A DNA stretch of 64,000 nucleotides from Marinobacter sp. LV10R510-11A (GTDB taxonomy: Bacteria > Pseudomonadota > Gammaproteobacteria > Pseudomonadales > Oleiphilaceae), in the NCBI RefSeq assembly GCF_900215155.1, contig NZ_LT907980.1, positions 1 to 64,000 on the forward strand, written 5' to 3'. A model generated the notes under the pieces. That model did not search any database and was not told where the DNA came from. It saw only the letters and a list, made by a program, of their open reading frames with translations. A program made the translations under genes and the position numbers. The stretch's first letter is position 1; every line of letters starts with the position of its first letter. Shown here in pieces: positions 44,036 to 53,745 of the stretch.

Positions 44036-44135
44036 AAATATTGTCTGGCATCACCAAAAAGTGACACGGGCGGACCGGGCCTTACCCAAAATCAAAGTCC
44101 TTGCCTTTTGTGGTTCACGGGCCTGAGTGGCTTAT
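44034..44135 (+). pseudogene. cysC fragment
   Basis: Encodes NIVWHHQKVTRADR, then, with a frameshift, [13 protein letters not shown], matching the first 40 residues of CysC at 50138 ([14 protein letters not shown] ... [12 protein letters not shown]). It stops just before the P-loop. A diverged remnant rather than a recent copy. Confidence 0.7.
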
Positions 44136-44206
44136 GACAGTCTTTGGTAAAGGTACTGGCGATAGAGTGCCCGGGAAAGAATAGCCGTTAGGATTTCGTT
44201 CTCACC

Positions 44207-44598
44207 ATGTACATTATTTCCAAGTTTGCCATAGCTTTAATGTCCCCTCTGGGTTCGGCGGGCTGTTGGCGTTGGCTCTGGGTTTGGCTGGAAGGCACCG
44301 TTTGGCTATGTTGTTGGGTGTATTGTCCCTTGCCTGGCTATGGGCATGGGCTTTCGATTTCACGGCAGACATTCTGGCGCGGCGCGGCATTAACCGCATT
44401 CTGCTGGTTACCTCTGCCTTGCATATGCCCCGCTCACTGGCGCTATTTGAAGCGCAGGGGCTGGAAGTGATTCCGGCCGCCACCGATCACGAAGTAACGC
44501 CGCTGCCTGGCTGGCGCAAGTGGCTGCCAGATACAGGGGCGCTGGATGGGAGTAGGCGGGCAATCAAGGAGATTGTGGGGCGTTTGGTTGGGCGGTAG
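44207..44598 (+). pseudogene. YdcF/ElyC-family (DUF218) protein, deleted
   Basis: The start MYIISKFAIALMSPL and the hydrophobic LAMLLGVLSLAWLWAWA are the membrane part; the next residues ADILARRGINRILLVTSALHMPRSLALF belong to the late DUF218 domain. The central catalytic part is deleted and one frameshift is needed near 44250. The C-terminus IKEIVGRLVGR looks normal. Confidence 0.65.
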
Positions 44599-44651
44599 GG
44601 ATCGATGAAAGCGGGAATGACAAGATTCGCTGGTTGTCGGTGTAGTTGTAG

Positions 44652-44680
44652 GTCGGATTAGCCGCAGGCGTAATCCGACA
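44652..44680. repeat. Palindromic GTCGGATTA...TAATCCGAC element
   Basis: Arms GTCGGATTAgC and GTAATCCGAC around GCAGGC. A widespread type of intergenic palindrome, different from the GGGACAG family. Confidence 0.7.
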
Positions 44681-44772
44681 CCCCGCCCCCGGTCCGTTCG
44701 GACTTTTGAAAGCCCCTTACCTCAATTTCCTCGCCTGTTCGCAGAACCCGTCAAGAATGGGCTGACTGATTT

Positions 44773-45144
44773 GACTTCATCGACATCTACTCAGCCCTGG
44801 ATGATAATGAAATGGAACAATATAAAGCGCAATACCCGCAGGAGAGCAACACCATGGCCACGTTAAGTGAGCGGTTACGAGCGGAAGGCATGCAAAAGGG
44901 CATGCAACAAGGTATGCAACAAGGCATGCAACAAGGCATGCAGCAAGGCGTGCAGCAAGGCATGGAACAAGGCATGCAGCAAGGTGAAGCCGCCGCTTTG
45001 AAAAAGCTGATCAATCTAAAATTTGGTGAGCTTCCCCACTGGGCCGAAGAGCAAATTCAATTTGCCGGCGTTCCAGAGCTTGAGGCTTGGCTGGAAGCTA
45101 TATTGACCTCTGATACCTTGGAGTCATTACTAAATAGGCATTAA
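44773..45144 (+). pseudogene. Rpn/YhgA-like gene tail with MQQG repeats (copy 2)
   Basis: Matches 43172-43558 almost base for base, beginning at DFIDIYSALDDNEMEQY, with one MQQG-type unit fewer. The part before the junction (about 44773) is unrelated. The 12-base unit count difference shows slippage or unequal recombination. Confidence 0.65.
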
Positions 45145-45147
45145 CGA

Positions 45148-45162
45148 AGGGGCTTAGCCCCT
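45148..45162. terminator. Short hairpin AGGGGCTTAGCCCCT
   Basis: Palindrome just after the Rpn-like tail, followed by CTTGTTTG. Possibly a weak terminator. Confidence 0.4.
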
Positions 45163-45236
45163 CTTGTTTGCTGAAATTCCAGCCACTGGCGACGGAATGA
45201 AACGGTCAAAGCGTGGTTCGCAGTGTAAATTCCTGA

Positions 45237-45274
45237 ACACATAATCGACAAAAAGCCGATTATGTGTGTAAAAT
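45237..45274 (+). promoter_or_regulatory. Operator and promoter of abiE
   Basis: Inverted repeat ACACATAATCG (45237-45247), 9-base spacer, CGATTATGTGT (45257-45267). It overlaps TCGACA (45245-45250), an 18-base spacer and TAAAAT (45269-45274). The predicted +1 falls at or next to the ATG at 45281. AbiEi proteins repress through such repeats. Confidence 0.65.
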
Positions 45275-45280
45275 CTACAA

Positions 45281-45931
45281 ATGAATCTGATCAAACGCCT
45301 TTCGAAGTTCGGTAATGTTCCGTTTAGCCGGGGGGCAATGCTGTCCATACTGGGGGAGTACCGTCGCCCCAATGACAAAATCGCCCAGCTGATGGATCAG
45401 GGCGTTTTGCTGCCGCTGAAAAAAGGGCTGTATGTCTTGGGTGAGGATTACCGCCCCGGTTCCGTGAGTTTGCCGTTAATGGCCAATCTTCTGTATGGCC
45501 CTTCCTATGTATCTGCTGATTCTGCTTTGGCCTGGCATGGTCTGATTCCGGAGGGCGTCTTCGGAGTCACTTCGATTACATCACGGCGTTCGAAAAATTA
45601 CGATACACCCTTTGGTCGCTTTGCGTACCTGCACGTGCCGCAGGAGGTCTTTCGTATTGGCATACAAATGGAGGCCGCTGACGATGGCACAGCATTCCTT
45701 ATGGCCGGGCCAGAGAAAGCCCTGTGCGATAAAATACTGGTGACTCGCAACCTGCGGTTAGGCTCTCTTCAGGCTTTGGCCAGCTTTCTGGAAGAGGATC
45801 TACGGGTGGATATCGATATGCTGCTGGGCTGGAACCTGGCAATCGTCGATCAATACAAGTCTTGCGGTCATAAAGTAGCGATCCTGACCCTCCTGCGGAA
45901 ATTTCTGGAAGATATAAATGTCGGTCGTTGA
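45281..45931 (+). CDS. abiEi: AbiEi-type antitoxin/repressor
   Basis: 216 residues. A winged-HTH start (MNLIKRLSKFGNVPFSRGAM, LMDQGVLLPLKKGLYVL), then SADSALAWHGLIPEGV and FLMAGPEKALCDKIL, the AbiEi antitoxin domain. It represses the operon and counters AbiEii in a type IV system, where toxin and antitoxin do not bind. No Shine-Dalgarno is seen before the ATG, in keeping with a leaderless message. The end overlaps abiEii by 14 bases. Confidence 0.85.
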   Translation: MNLIKRLSKFGNVPFSRGAMLSILGEYRRPNDKIAQLMDQGVLLPLKKGLYVLGEDYRPGSVSLPLMANLLYGPSYVSADSALAWHGLIPEGVFGVTSITSRRSKNYDTPFGRFAYLHVPQEVFRIGIQMEAADDGTAFLMAGPEKALCDKILVTRNLRLGSLQALASFLEEDLRVDIDMLLGWNLAIVDQYKSCGHKVAILTLLRKFLEDINVGR

Positions 45932-46748
45932 ACAGATGCTTGCTCGCTATCCCGGCCGGGATGATCACTCCCAAAGCCTTGCTCTGCGGGAAATTATGCA
46001 GGAGCTGGCTCTGGCGGGATTAAACCGGGGAGGGTTCTTTGAAAAAGCTGCTTTTTACGGTGGCACCTGCCTGCGAATATTTTACGGGTTGCCCCGGTTT
46101 TCCGAAGACCTGGACTTTTCTTTATTGCACTCTGCCCCGGAATTTTCTCTGGAACCTTATTTTGAAGCCATTCGCGCGGAATTCGCAGCCTTTGGTTTTG
46201 ATGTCGATATTACGGCGAAGAAGAAGCGCCGACCCTCAGATATCGAGTCAGCGTTTCTGAAAAAAACGTCCAGCCTTTACGACTTGAAAATTTCAGGCAA
46301 CAAAACCGTCAAAATCAAGTTTGAGGTGGATACCGACCCGCCGTTGCGCTTCGGTACCGAAGAGCGCCTTTTGCTGCAGCCCTATTCTTTCTATGTGAAA
46401 TGTTTTGCGTTACCCGATTTGTTCGCAGGCAAGGTACACGCATTACTATTCCGCCGGTGGCAAAATCGCGTTAAAGGGAGGGATTGGTTTGATTTTGAAT
46501 GGTATATCCGGCAAGGCTATCCGCTGAACCTTACCCACTTTCTCGAACGAGCCAGGCAAAGTGGCGATCTGAGCGTCGAAGATATCGCGCCAGCCGATTT
46601 TCTGGAGTTACTGCGAGTAAAAATTGAGAATCTGGATGTTAAATCTGCCAAATCAGATGTTATCCGTTTTGTCCCGGACCCATCGGTTCTGGATATATGG
46701 TCCGTTGATTACTTTCGACAACTGAGCGAGCACATTCGTTTTACCTGA
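45918..46748 (+). CDS. abiEii: AbiEii-type nucleotidyltransferase toxin
   Basis: 276 residues. The nucleotidyltransferase signature GGTCLRIFYGLPRFSEDLDFS is at about 50-70, with the GG and D-x-D needed for NTP binding; KIKFEVDTDPP supplies the third acidic residue and LPDLFAGKVHALLFRR a helical segment. It is expected to modify a cellular target such as tRNA and to cause abortive infection. Both partners look intact. Confidence 0.87.
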   Translation: MSVVEQMLARYPGRDDHSQSLALREIMQELALAGLNRGGFFEKAAFYGGTCLRIFYGLPRFSEDLDFSLLHSAPEFSLEPYFEAIRAEFAAFGFDVDITAKKKRRPSDIESAFLKKTSSLYDLKISGNKTVKIKFEVDTDPPLRFGTEERLLLQPYSFYVKCFALPDLFAGKVHALLFRRWQNRVKGRDWFDFEWYIRQGYPLNLTHFLERARQSGDLSVEDIAPADFLELLRVKIENLDVKSAKSDVIRFVPDPSVLDIWSVDYFRQLSEHIRFT

Positions 46749-46856
46749 GGGATCTGGCGAGAGCTTTGTAGATGAAGAGCACCTTGCGCGAGTGTCAGAG
46801 TAGGCCCGGGGCCTACTCCAAATCTGAAAATCTTCATTTTTAAATTGTGAACTGAT

Positions 46857-47654
46857 ATGAATGTGTATGATGTGTTTAACGGCGATGCCGATGGTATCTG
46901 CGCCCTGATTCAGCTGCGCTTGGCGGAGCCCGCCGAGGCCACGCTGATTACCGGGGTTAAGCGTGATATTGCCCTTGCCCGTCAGCTTCCAACCACAGAG
47001 CCGGTGAATGCGACTATTCTGGATATCAGCCTGGATAAGAACCGAGAGGCTGTCGATGCGCTGTTGGCGGCTGGCAGCACCATATTCTATGTGGATCATC
47101 ATTTCCCCGGCGAGGCAGGGTTGTCTGCAGAGCAGACGGAATCCCTTAAAATGCTTGGTGTGTGCATCAACTACAACGGTTACGGTGACACAGTTGAAGA
47201 TCTGCACTTCCACCCGGCAGATCTTTACCGTGAGTTTGTAAAATTTGCGGATCCGCTGGAACTGATTGCCTCCCAGCCGCCGGCCTGGCAGAAACTGCGA
47301 AGCGGCTATGAAGCCGATATGGCCAGTGGCCTGGCTGCGCCGGTGCTCGCTGAGAATGATAGTTCTTTGGTGGTAAAACTCCCGTACGAACCCTGGGCCC
47401 GCCGCGTTAGCGGCGTGCTGGGCAACGAGCTGGCCAATCGTAACCCGGATAAGGCCTGTGGCATTGTGACGGAGACGGCCGATGGCAGCTATCTGGTTAG
47501 TATTCGTGCCCCGCTGAATAACCGCACCGGTGCCGATGAGGTAGCTCGTGAGTTTCCCACGGGGGGCGGGCGAAAGGCTGCGGCCGGGATCAATGAATTG
47601 CCAGCGAATCAGCTGGAAGCATTTTTAGGCGCAATGGCGCGTTTTTGGAATTAG
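46857..47654 (+). CDS. DHH-family phosphoesterase with internal deletion
   Basis: 265 residues. MNVYDVFNGDADGICALIQL and FYVDHHFPGE (the DHH motif) are intact, as are NYNGYGDTVEDLHFHPADLYRE and the C-terminal FPTGGGRKAAAGIN. But the roughly 60 residues that normally separate DHH from NYNGYG, including an AFGDN-like metal site, are missing, in frame. I judge this against typical single-stranded-nucleic-acid DHH phosphoesterases of about 320 residues. It may be a catalytically dead deletion product. Confidence 0.7.
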   Translation: MNVYDVFNGDADGICALIQLRLAEPAEATLITGVKRDIALARQLPTTEPVNATILDISLDKNREAVDALLAAGSTIFYVDHHFPGEAGLSAEQTESLKMLGVCINYNGYGDTVEDLHFHPADLYREFVKFADPLELIASQPPAWQKLRSGYEADMASGLAAPVLAENDSSLVVKLPYEPWARRVSGVLGNELANRNPDKACGIVTETADGSYLVSIRAPLNNRTGADEVAREFPTGGGRKAAAGINELPANQLEAFLGAMARFWN

Positions 47655-47675
47655 CCCCTCCCCCCCTCTCCCTAG

Positions 47676-47698
47676 CCCTCTCCCGCAAGGGGAGAGGG
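47676..47698. repeat. GC-rich hairpin CCCTCTCCC...GGGAGAGGG
   Basis: A 9-bp stem with a 5-base loop between the DHH gene and cysD; similar sequence is at 7880. May serve as a terminator without a T run. Confidence 0.6.
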
Positions 47699-47768
47699 GA
47701 TAGAGACTCTCTTACTTTGGGGGGGAGAGGGGATGTATATTTTAAATGTTGTTTTATGGGCAAATATT

Positions 47769-48683
47769 ATGGCGTTAACACCCCCCAAGAAAACCCACCT
47801 CAAACAGCTTGAGGCGGAGTCTATCCACATCATTCGCGAAGTGGCGGCCGAGTTTGATAACCCGGTAATGCTGTATTCGGTTGGCAAAGATTCAGCCGTC
47901 ATGCTGCACCTGGCCATGAAGGCCTTTGCGCCGGGCAAGCCTCCGTTCCCGCTGATGCATGTGGATACCACCTGGAAGTTCCGGGAGATGATTACCTTTC
48001 GGGACAAGATGGCGAAAAAGGTGGGCATGAAGCTGATTGTGCACACCAACCAGGAAGGCGTAGCGCAGGGTGTCGGGCCGTTTACCCATGGCAGCGCTAA
48101 GCACACGGATGTAATGAAAACTCAGGGGCTCAAGCAGGCGTTGGAGAAGTACGGCTTTGATGCCGCTTTCGGCGGTGCTCGCCGTGATGAAGAAAAGTCC
48201 CGTGCCAAGGAACGCGTCTACTCGTTCCGGGACAAGTTTCATCGGTGGGACCCGAAAAGCCAGCGCCCCGAACTTTGGAACTTGTATAACGGCAAGGTCA
48301 ACAAAGGCGAGAGCATTCGGGTATTCCCCTTGTCTAACTGGACTGAGCTGGATATCTGGCAATACATCTACCTCGAAAATATCGATATCGTGCCTCTATA
48401 TTTGGCCGCTGAACGCCCGGTGGTAGAACGGGATGGCACGTTGATTATGGTAGACGATGAAAGGATGCCTCTGGAGCCTGGTGAAACCCCAGAGATGAAG
48501 ATGGTCCGGTTCCGTACGCTGGGCTGCTACCCACTGACCGGCGCTGTAGAATCTGATGCGACCACCCTGCCGGAGATTATTCAGGAAATGCTTCTGACCA
48601 AAACATCGGAACGCCAGGGTCGCGTCATTGACCACGACTCTGCCGCCTCCATGGAGCAGAAAAAACGCGAAGGGTACTTCTGA
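47769..48683 (+). CDS. cysD: Sulfate adenylyltransferase subunit 2
   Basis: 304 residues from ATG 47769. PP-loop motif [18 protein letters not shown] at about 37-54, then [28 protein letters not shown] and [15 protein letters not shown]. It forms adenosine 5'-phosphosulfate from ATP and sulfate with CysN. First gene of cysD-cysN-cysC-permease, 9 bases before cysN. Confidence 0.94.
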   Translation: MALTPPKKTHLKQLEAESIHIIREVAAEFDNPVMLYSVGKDSAVMLHLAMKAFAPGKPPFPLMHVDTTWKFREMITFRDKMAKKVGMKLIVHTNQEGVAQGVGPFTHGSAKHTDVMKTQGLKQALEKYGFDAAFGGARRDEEKSRAKERVYSFRDKFHRWDPKSQRPELWNLYNGKVNKGESIRVFPLSNWTELDIWQYIYLENIDIVPLYLAAERPVVERDGTLIMVDDERMPLEPGETPEMKMVRFRTLGCYPLTGAVESDATTLPEIIQEMLLTKTSERQGRVIDHDSAASMEQKKREGYF

Positions 48684-48692
48684 GGAATTGTT

Positions 48693-50105
48693 ATGTCACA
48701 CGCATCCGAATTGATTGAATCCGATATCCTCGCGTACCTGGATCAACACGAAAACAAAGACCTGCTGCGCTTTTTAACCTGCGGCAGTGTGGATGATGGC
48801 AAGTCGACGTTGATTGGTCGCCTGTTGTTCGATTCCAAGCTGATTTTTGAAGATCACCTTGCGTCACTTCATAAAGACAATGAACGCCAGGGCAATGCCG
48901 GTGAGGCACTGGATCTGGCGTTGCTGGTGGATGGTCTTGCGTCAGAGCGCGAGCAAGGCATTACCATCGATGTGGCTTATCGCTACTTTTCCACTGACAA
49001 GCGCAAGTTCATCATTGCCGACTGCCCGGGCCACGAGCAGTACACCCGTAACATGGCGACCGGCGCTTCCACGTGTGATCTCGCCATCGTTATGATTGAT
49101 GCCCGCAAGGGAGTACTTACCCAATCCCGCCGGCACAGCTTTATTGTCAGCTTGCTGGGCCTGAAACACATCGTTGTCGCCATCAACAAGATGGATCTGG
49201 TGGATTACTCCGAGGACGTGTTCCATAAAATCCGCGCCGAGTACGAGAAACTCGCGGCACAGCTGGGCCTGAAGGATGTGTATTACGTGCCCATCTCTGC
49301 CCTGAACGGAGATAACGTGGTTAACCGGAGCGAAAGCATGCCCTGGTACCACGGCGAGACGCTGATGAACATTCTGGAGCAGGTAGAACTGCGGGAAGAC
49401 CAGAACGTCACGGACTTCCGCTTCCCCGTGCAGTATGTGAATCGCCCTAACCTCGATTTCCGTGGCTACTGCGGCACCGTGGCCAGTGGTGTGGTGCATA
49501 AAGGTGACACATTAGCCGTATTGCCCTCGGGCATGAGTTCCCGGGTAAAGGGGATTCATACCTATGAAGGCGAGATTGAGCTTGCCTGGCCGGGCGATGC
49601 GGTAACCATCACCCTGGAAGATGAAGTCGATATTTCCCGGGGTGATTTGCTAGTGCATGCCGGTCAGGAACCTACCATGGGCGAGCGCTTCGCCGCCCAC
49701 TTGGTATGGATGAATGAGAAACCGCTGGTGCCCGGTCGCGAATACGGCATTAAAATGGGCACCAAAGTGACCAGCTGCTTTGTGAATGAGGTGCTGGAAG
49801 AAGTCGACGTAAACACGCTTGAGCGCCATAAGCACATTGCCGGCGGGCTGGAGCTGAACGCGATCGGCTTGTGTGACCTGCAGTTGACTGAGCCGGTGGT
49901 GATGGAGAACTACCAGAGCCATCCTGGTACCGGCGCTTTCATCCTGATTGACCGGCTTACCAATGTAACCGTGGCAGCCGGTATGGTGGAGCGTGCGTTG
50001 GATGGCTCGGGTGATTTGCCAACGCGGGAGTACACTGAGGCAGAGCGCAACCTCAACCGGTTTATCCGCGAAAACTACCCCGAGTGGGCCTGTAAATCTG
50101 TTTAG
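48693..50105 (+). CDS. cysN: Sulfate adenylyltransferase subunit 1 (GTPase)
   Basis: 470 residues, E. coli size, so not fused to CysC. P-loop [17 protein letters not shown] at about 31-47, switch [19 protein letters not shown], and NKMDLVDY as the G4 motif. It couples GTP hydrolysis to sulfate activation. The C-terminal beta-barrel domains look complete. Confidence 0.94.
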   Translation: MSHASELIESDILAYLDQHENKDLLRFLTCGSVDDGKSTLIGRLLFDSKLIFEDHLASLHKDNERQGNAGEALDLALLVDGLASEREQGITIDVAYRYFSTDKRKFIIADCPGHEQYTRNMATGASTCDLAIVMIDARKGVLTQSRRHSFIVSLLGLKHIVVAINKMDLVDYSEDVFHKIRAEYEKLAAQLGLKDVYYVPISALNGDNVVNRSESMPWYHGETLMNILEQVELREDQNVTDFRFPVQYVNRPNLDFRGYCGTVASGVVHKGDTLAVLPSGMSSRVKGIHTYEGEIELAWPGDAVTITLEDEVDISRGDLLVHAGQEPTMGERFAAHLVWMNEKPLVPGREYGIKMGTKVTSCFVNEVLEEVDVNTLERHKHIAGGLELNAIGLCDLQLTEPVVMENYQSHPGTGAFILIDRLTNVTVAAGMVERALDGSGDLPTREYTEAERNLNRFIRENYPEWACKSV

Positions 50106-50137
50106 TTCCTGAATCCAGGTTCCAAAGGAGTTCTGTT

Positions 50138-50743
50138 TTGGCAGACGATATTGTTTGGCACGATCACAAAGTTGTCCGTTCTCAGCGCGCTGAGAACAAG
50201 AACCAGAAGCCTTGCCTGCTCTGGTTTACGGGGCTGAGCGGCTCCGGCAAGTCAACCGTTGCCAATGCGCTGGACGTGGCATTGCATAACCGTGGCTATC
50301 ACACGTTTCTGCTGGATGGTGACAACGTTCGCCACGGTTTGTGCAAAGATTTGGCCTTTTCAGACCACGACCGGGAAGAAAACATTCGCCGGGTGGGTGA
50401 GGTGTGTAAACTGTTTGCAGATGCTGGCCTGATTGTCATGAGTGCGTTTATCTCGCCCTTCACCAGTGACCGTCGCCTGGTTCGAAAGTTGTTTCCTGCA
50501 GGTGAGTTTATTGAGGTGTTTATGAATACACCTATCGAGACCTGCGAATCCCGTGATCCAAAGGGGCTGTATCAAAAAGCACGTTCTGGTCAAATTAAAG
50601 ACTTTACCGGTATCGATTCCCCCTACGAACTCCCTCCCCATCCGGAGCTGTGCCTGGACACATCCCGCATGTCAGTCATTGATTGCGTGGAAGGTCTTAT
50701 CGCCTACCTGCTTGAGCGGGAAATGATAGCCCGCAAGGATTAA
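50138..50743 (+). CDS. cysC: Adenylylsulfate kinase
   Basis: 201 residues. Start is a TTG at 50138, supported by AAAGGAG 8 bases before it. Walker [17 protein letters not shown] at about 31-46, then [18 protein letters not shown] and FISPFTSDR. It phosphorylates APS to PAPS. A remnant copy of its first 40 codons is at 44034. Confidence 0.93.
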   Translation: MADDIVWHDHKVVRSQRAENKNQKPCLLWFTGLSGSGKSTVANALDVALHNRGYHTFLLDGDNVRHGLCKDLAFSDHDREENIRRVGEVCKLFADAGLIVMSAFISPFTSDRRLVRKLFPAGEFIEVFMNTPIETCESRDPKGLYQKARSGQIKDFTGIDSPYELPPHPELCLDTSRMSVIDCVEGLIAYLLEREMIARKD

Positions 50744-50747
50744 CTCC

Positions 50748-52514
50748 ATGGAGTGGCAAGGCATCGTTACCCTGATAACACTGTTTTCGGTGTTGTCGGC
50801 GCTCTCGCTTACTCGTGTTTCCGCCGATCTGGTTCTGATGGCGGCTTTGGCATTTCTGTTGATTACAGGAATTCTGGGGCCGGCTGAGGCGCTGGCAGGC
50901 TTCGGAAATCCCGGAGTGATTACGATTGCCACTTTGTATGTGGTGGCCGCCGGGCTTAAAGAAACGGGCGCTGTGCAGTGGATTGCGCGCTTGTTGCTGG
51001 GCCACCCCAAAACGGAAAAAGGGGCACAGCTGCGGATGATCGTGCCCACGGGTATTCTCAGTGGTTTTATGAATAACACCGCAGTGGTGGCAATGTTCAT
51101 TCCCGCAATTCAGGCTTGGGCGCAGCGCTTAGGTATCCCCGCTTCCAAGCTACTGCTACCTCTGAGCTATGCGGCCATTCTTGGTGGTACCTGCACATTG
51201 ATTGGTACAAGTACCAACCTGGTAGTCGATGGCATGTTGCAGAGCAGCCTTGGTATTCATCTGGGGTTGTTTGAGTTGGCCTGGGTTGGGGTTCCACTGC
51301 TTCTTGTGGGGGGCACGTTTTTAGTTCTGTTTGCTTCCCGGATTCTTCCGGACCGGGGTGGTGTCACGGAAGAGCTTGATCTTGTGCGGGAGTACGGCGT
51401 TGAGGTTGAAGTGGTAGGTCCCGGGCCACTGGTCGGCAAGACCATCTCAGAAGCCGGTTTGCGCGCTCTTAGCTACGGCTATCTTACTGAAATTGATCGT
51501 GGTGGGCGTCTTATAACCGCTGTAGAGCCAGATCGGGTGCTGCAGTCGGGAGATCGCCTTTATTTTGTGGGCGCTCCGGAATGCGCCAGTGAGTTGCGTC
51601 GGATTCAAGGCCTGAAACCGGCCAATGGCGATGTCCACAAGCTGGATGTGGCTAATCATCAGCGGTGCCTCGTAGAAGTTGTGTTAGGGCCTGAGTTCCC
51701 GGGTTTGAGCAAAACCATTCGCGACAGTCAGTTTCGTACCCGTTTCAGTGCTGTGATTCTGTCCCTGTCCCGTGACGGTAAGCGGGTACCGGGCAAACTG
51801 GGCGATATCACCTTTCGAATGGGCGATACGCTTTTGCTTGAGGCGAGTCATCAGTTTGTGGAGCATTACCGGTTCCGTAGGGATTTCTTGCTGGTTAGTG
51901 CGCTCAACGACTCAACGCCGCCGGATTTTCGTAAAGCACCCAGAGCGCTGGGAATACTCGCATTGATGGTGTTGGTCAGTGCATCTGGTTTATTACAGAT
52001 TATGGAGGCTGCATTTTTGGCCGCTGGTGCGATGATTTTTTCAGGTTGCATCACCGCCAGCCGTGCTCGACGCAGTGTGGATCTGCCAGTGCTAGTGGTT
52101 ATTGCGGCGTCGTTTGCGCTGGGCAATGCAATGACAGTCACCGGGGCTGCCGCATGGGTTGCGGGTGGTCTTCTCGGATTCGGTGGGTTAACTCCCTGGG
52201 TTGCTCTGGTGCTGATTTATGTTCTGACAGCCGTTTTTACCGAGATGATCACCAACAACGCTGCAGCAGTCTTGATGTTCCCCATAGCTTTGGCAGTTTC
52301 ACAGCAACTTGGTGTTAACTTTCTACCTTACGCTGTGGCAGTAATGTTTGCGGCTTCCGCCTCTTTTATTACGCCACTCGGTTATCAAACCAATCTTATG
52401 GTGTACGGCCCGGGAAGGTATCGTTTTGGGGACTATGTTCGGATTGGCCTTCCGCTTAGCCTGTTGGCTGGAACTGTGGTTCTGTGCCTGGTGCCGTTAG
52501 TCTGGAAGTTTTAA
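50748..52514 (+). CDS. SLC13-family permease with RCK_C domains
   Basis: 588 residues. About a dozen membrane helices in two halves, with GFMNNTAVVAMFIPAIQ, IGTSTNLVVDGML and, in the second half, MITNNAAAVLMFPIA. Between them are two regulatory TrkA-C-like domains (about 220-290 and 300-385: GRLITAVEPDRVLQSGD and LGDITFRMGDTLLLE). The position after cysDNC suggests it imports sulfate. Starts 4 bases after cysC. Confidence 0.87.
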   Translation: MEWQGIVTLITLFSVLSALSLTRVSADLVLMAALAFLLITGILGPAEALAGFGNPGVITIATLYVVAAGLKETGAVQWIARLLLGHPKTEKGAQLRMIVPTGILSGFMNNTAVVAMFIPAIQAWAQRLGIPASKLLLPLSYAAILGGTCTLIGTSTNLVVDGMLQSSLGIHLGLFELAWVGVPLLLVGGTFLVLFASRILPDRGGVTEELDLVREYGVEVEVVGPGPLVGKTISEAGLRALSYGYLTEIDRGGRLITAVEPDRVLQSGDRLYFVGAPECASELRRIQGLKPANGDVHKLDVANHQRCLVEVVLGPEFPGLSKTIRDSQFRTRFSAVILSLSRDGKRVPGKLGDITFRMGDTLLLEASHQFVEHYRFRRDFLLVSALNDSTPPDFRKAPRALGILALMVLVSASGLLQIMEAAFLAAGAMIFSGCITASRARRSVDLPVLVVIAASFALGNAMTVTGAAAWVAGGLLGFGGLTPWVALVLIYVLTAVFTEMITNNAAAVLMFPIALAVSQQLGVNFLPYAVAVMFAASASFITPLGYQTNLMVYGPGRYRFGDYVRIGLPLSLLAGTVVLCLVPLVWKF

Positions 52515-52591
52515 TAGCCATCGGTACATTGCGTCAAAAAACACGATAATCTAATACTACTTTTTAATTCAACAGGGATGCCGAGTAACTA

Positions 52592-53227
52592 ATGCTAAAT
52601 ACTCCCTTTTCTTCATGGCCTTCTTATACGGAAGAAGAGGCTAGCGCCGTGACGGATGTTTTGTTATCTAACAAGGTGAACTACTGGACTGGTCAGGAGT
52701 GCCGGGAGTTTGAAAAGGAATTTGCTGCCTTTTCTGATAGCGAGTACGCCATTGCGCTTGCCAACGGTACGGTTGCTCTAGATCTGATTCTTCAGGGCTT
52801 GGGCGTCGGCGCGGGTGATGAAGTAGTGGTGACGTCGCGGACATTTTTGGCGTCGGTTTCGAGCATTGTGATGGCCGGCGCCACGCCGGTGTTTGCGGAC
52901 GTAGATTCGGATTCTCAGAACGTGAAGGCTGAAACAATCGCCGCTGTGATCACACTAAAAACTCGGGCGATTATTTGTGTTCACTTGGCAGGTTGGCCCT
53001 GCGATATGGATCCGATTATGGATCTGGCCGGGAAGCACGATCTGCTTGTGATTGAAGATTGCGCCCAGGCCCATGGTGCTCGATATAAGGGCCACTCTGT
53101 AGGTTCTATCGGCCACGCTGGTGCCTGGTCGTTCTGCCAGGACAAGATCATGACTACCGGTGGCGAAAAAGCTAAATATATTTCCGGTGCAGAGCGCGTT
53201 CGTACCGGGAATGGTGCAAGACCCTAG
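52592..53227 (+). pseudogene. PglE-like aminotransferase copy 2, truncated
   Basis: The first 191 codons match the aminotransferase at 34405 closely (KVNYWTGQECREFEKEF, GAWSFCQDKIMTTGGE). After GGCGAA at about 53167 the sequence becomes unrelated and stops at 53227. The lysine that holds PLP is included, but the second domain is lost. The MqsRAC module follows, suggesting that its arrival caused the break. Confidence 0.85.
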
Positions 53228-53308
53228 TGCTTTCTCGCATCGGACTCAGCTCAGTAAAGGATTATATGGACGCAGATAACCCAGCTGACACTTGCAAGGC
53301 TTACCATA

Positions 53309-53743
53309 ATGGTAAATAATCGGGTGAACGTAACTGCCTATGAGGTTAAACCGCCAGGGGAGGGAGAGCCCCGGAAAATTCCAGGTGGGCCTTTGTATGA
53401 GCATCACAGGGTTTTGGAGATTCTGCGCAAAGGCGAGGAATCTACGCGGGCATGGACGCGTAAGTGCAAAAGTGATCTTCAGAAATACGCTCTGGACGGA
53501 GATGATGCGGTAGTACTTTTAATTGAGGCGCTTCAGCATGGTCGTTATCAGAGTTCGGAATGGTGTGAACAGCGCTCTAAAGGGCCTTGGGCGGCTTGTG
53601 ATTCCTACACACTAACTAAAAAGGAATGGATCCGTTATGCACACAAAGAACTTCAAATCGAGTACTACATTAAATTTGCGATCGCTAAAACCGGCACTGT
53701 AATACTGTTAGTCTCTTGCCACTTGTCGGAAGATCGAGGTTAA
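53309..53743 (+). CDS. MqsR-like toxin of TAC module 2
   Basis: 144 residues, longer than E. coli MqsR (98). The core has SDLQKYALDGDDAVVLLIEAL, SKGPWAACDSYTL and EYYIKFAIAKTGTVILLVSCH, the order of elements in MqsR mRNA interferases. The N-terminal 35 residues are an extension. The following gene is a clear MqsA, which supports the call. Confidence 0.75.
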   Translation: MVNNRVNVTAYEVKPPGEGEPRKIPGGPLYEHHRVLEILRKGEESTRAWTRKCKSDLQKYALDGDDAVVLLIEALQHGRYQSSEWCEQRSKGPWAACDSYTLTKKEWIRYAHKELQIEYYIKFAIAKTGTVILLVSCHLSEDRG

Positions 53744-53745
53744 TC

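Noticed and set aside
44591..44600. Second ops-like GGCGGTAG
   Set aside because: Only eight bases match, the T of the core is absent and it ends a YdcF pseudogene.
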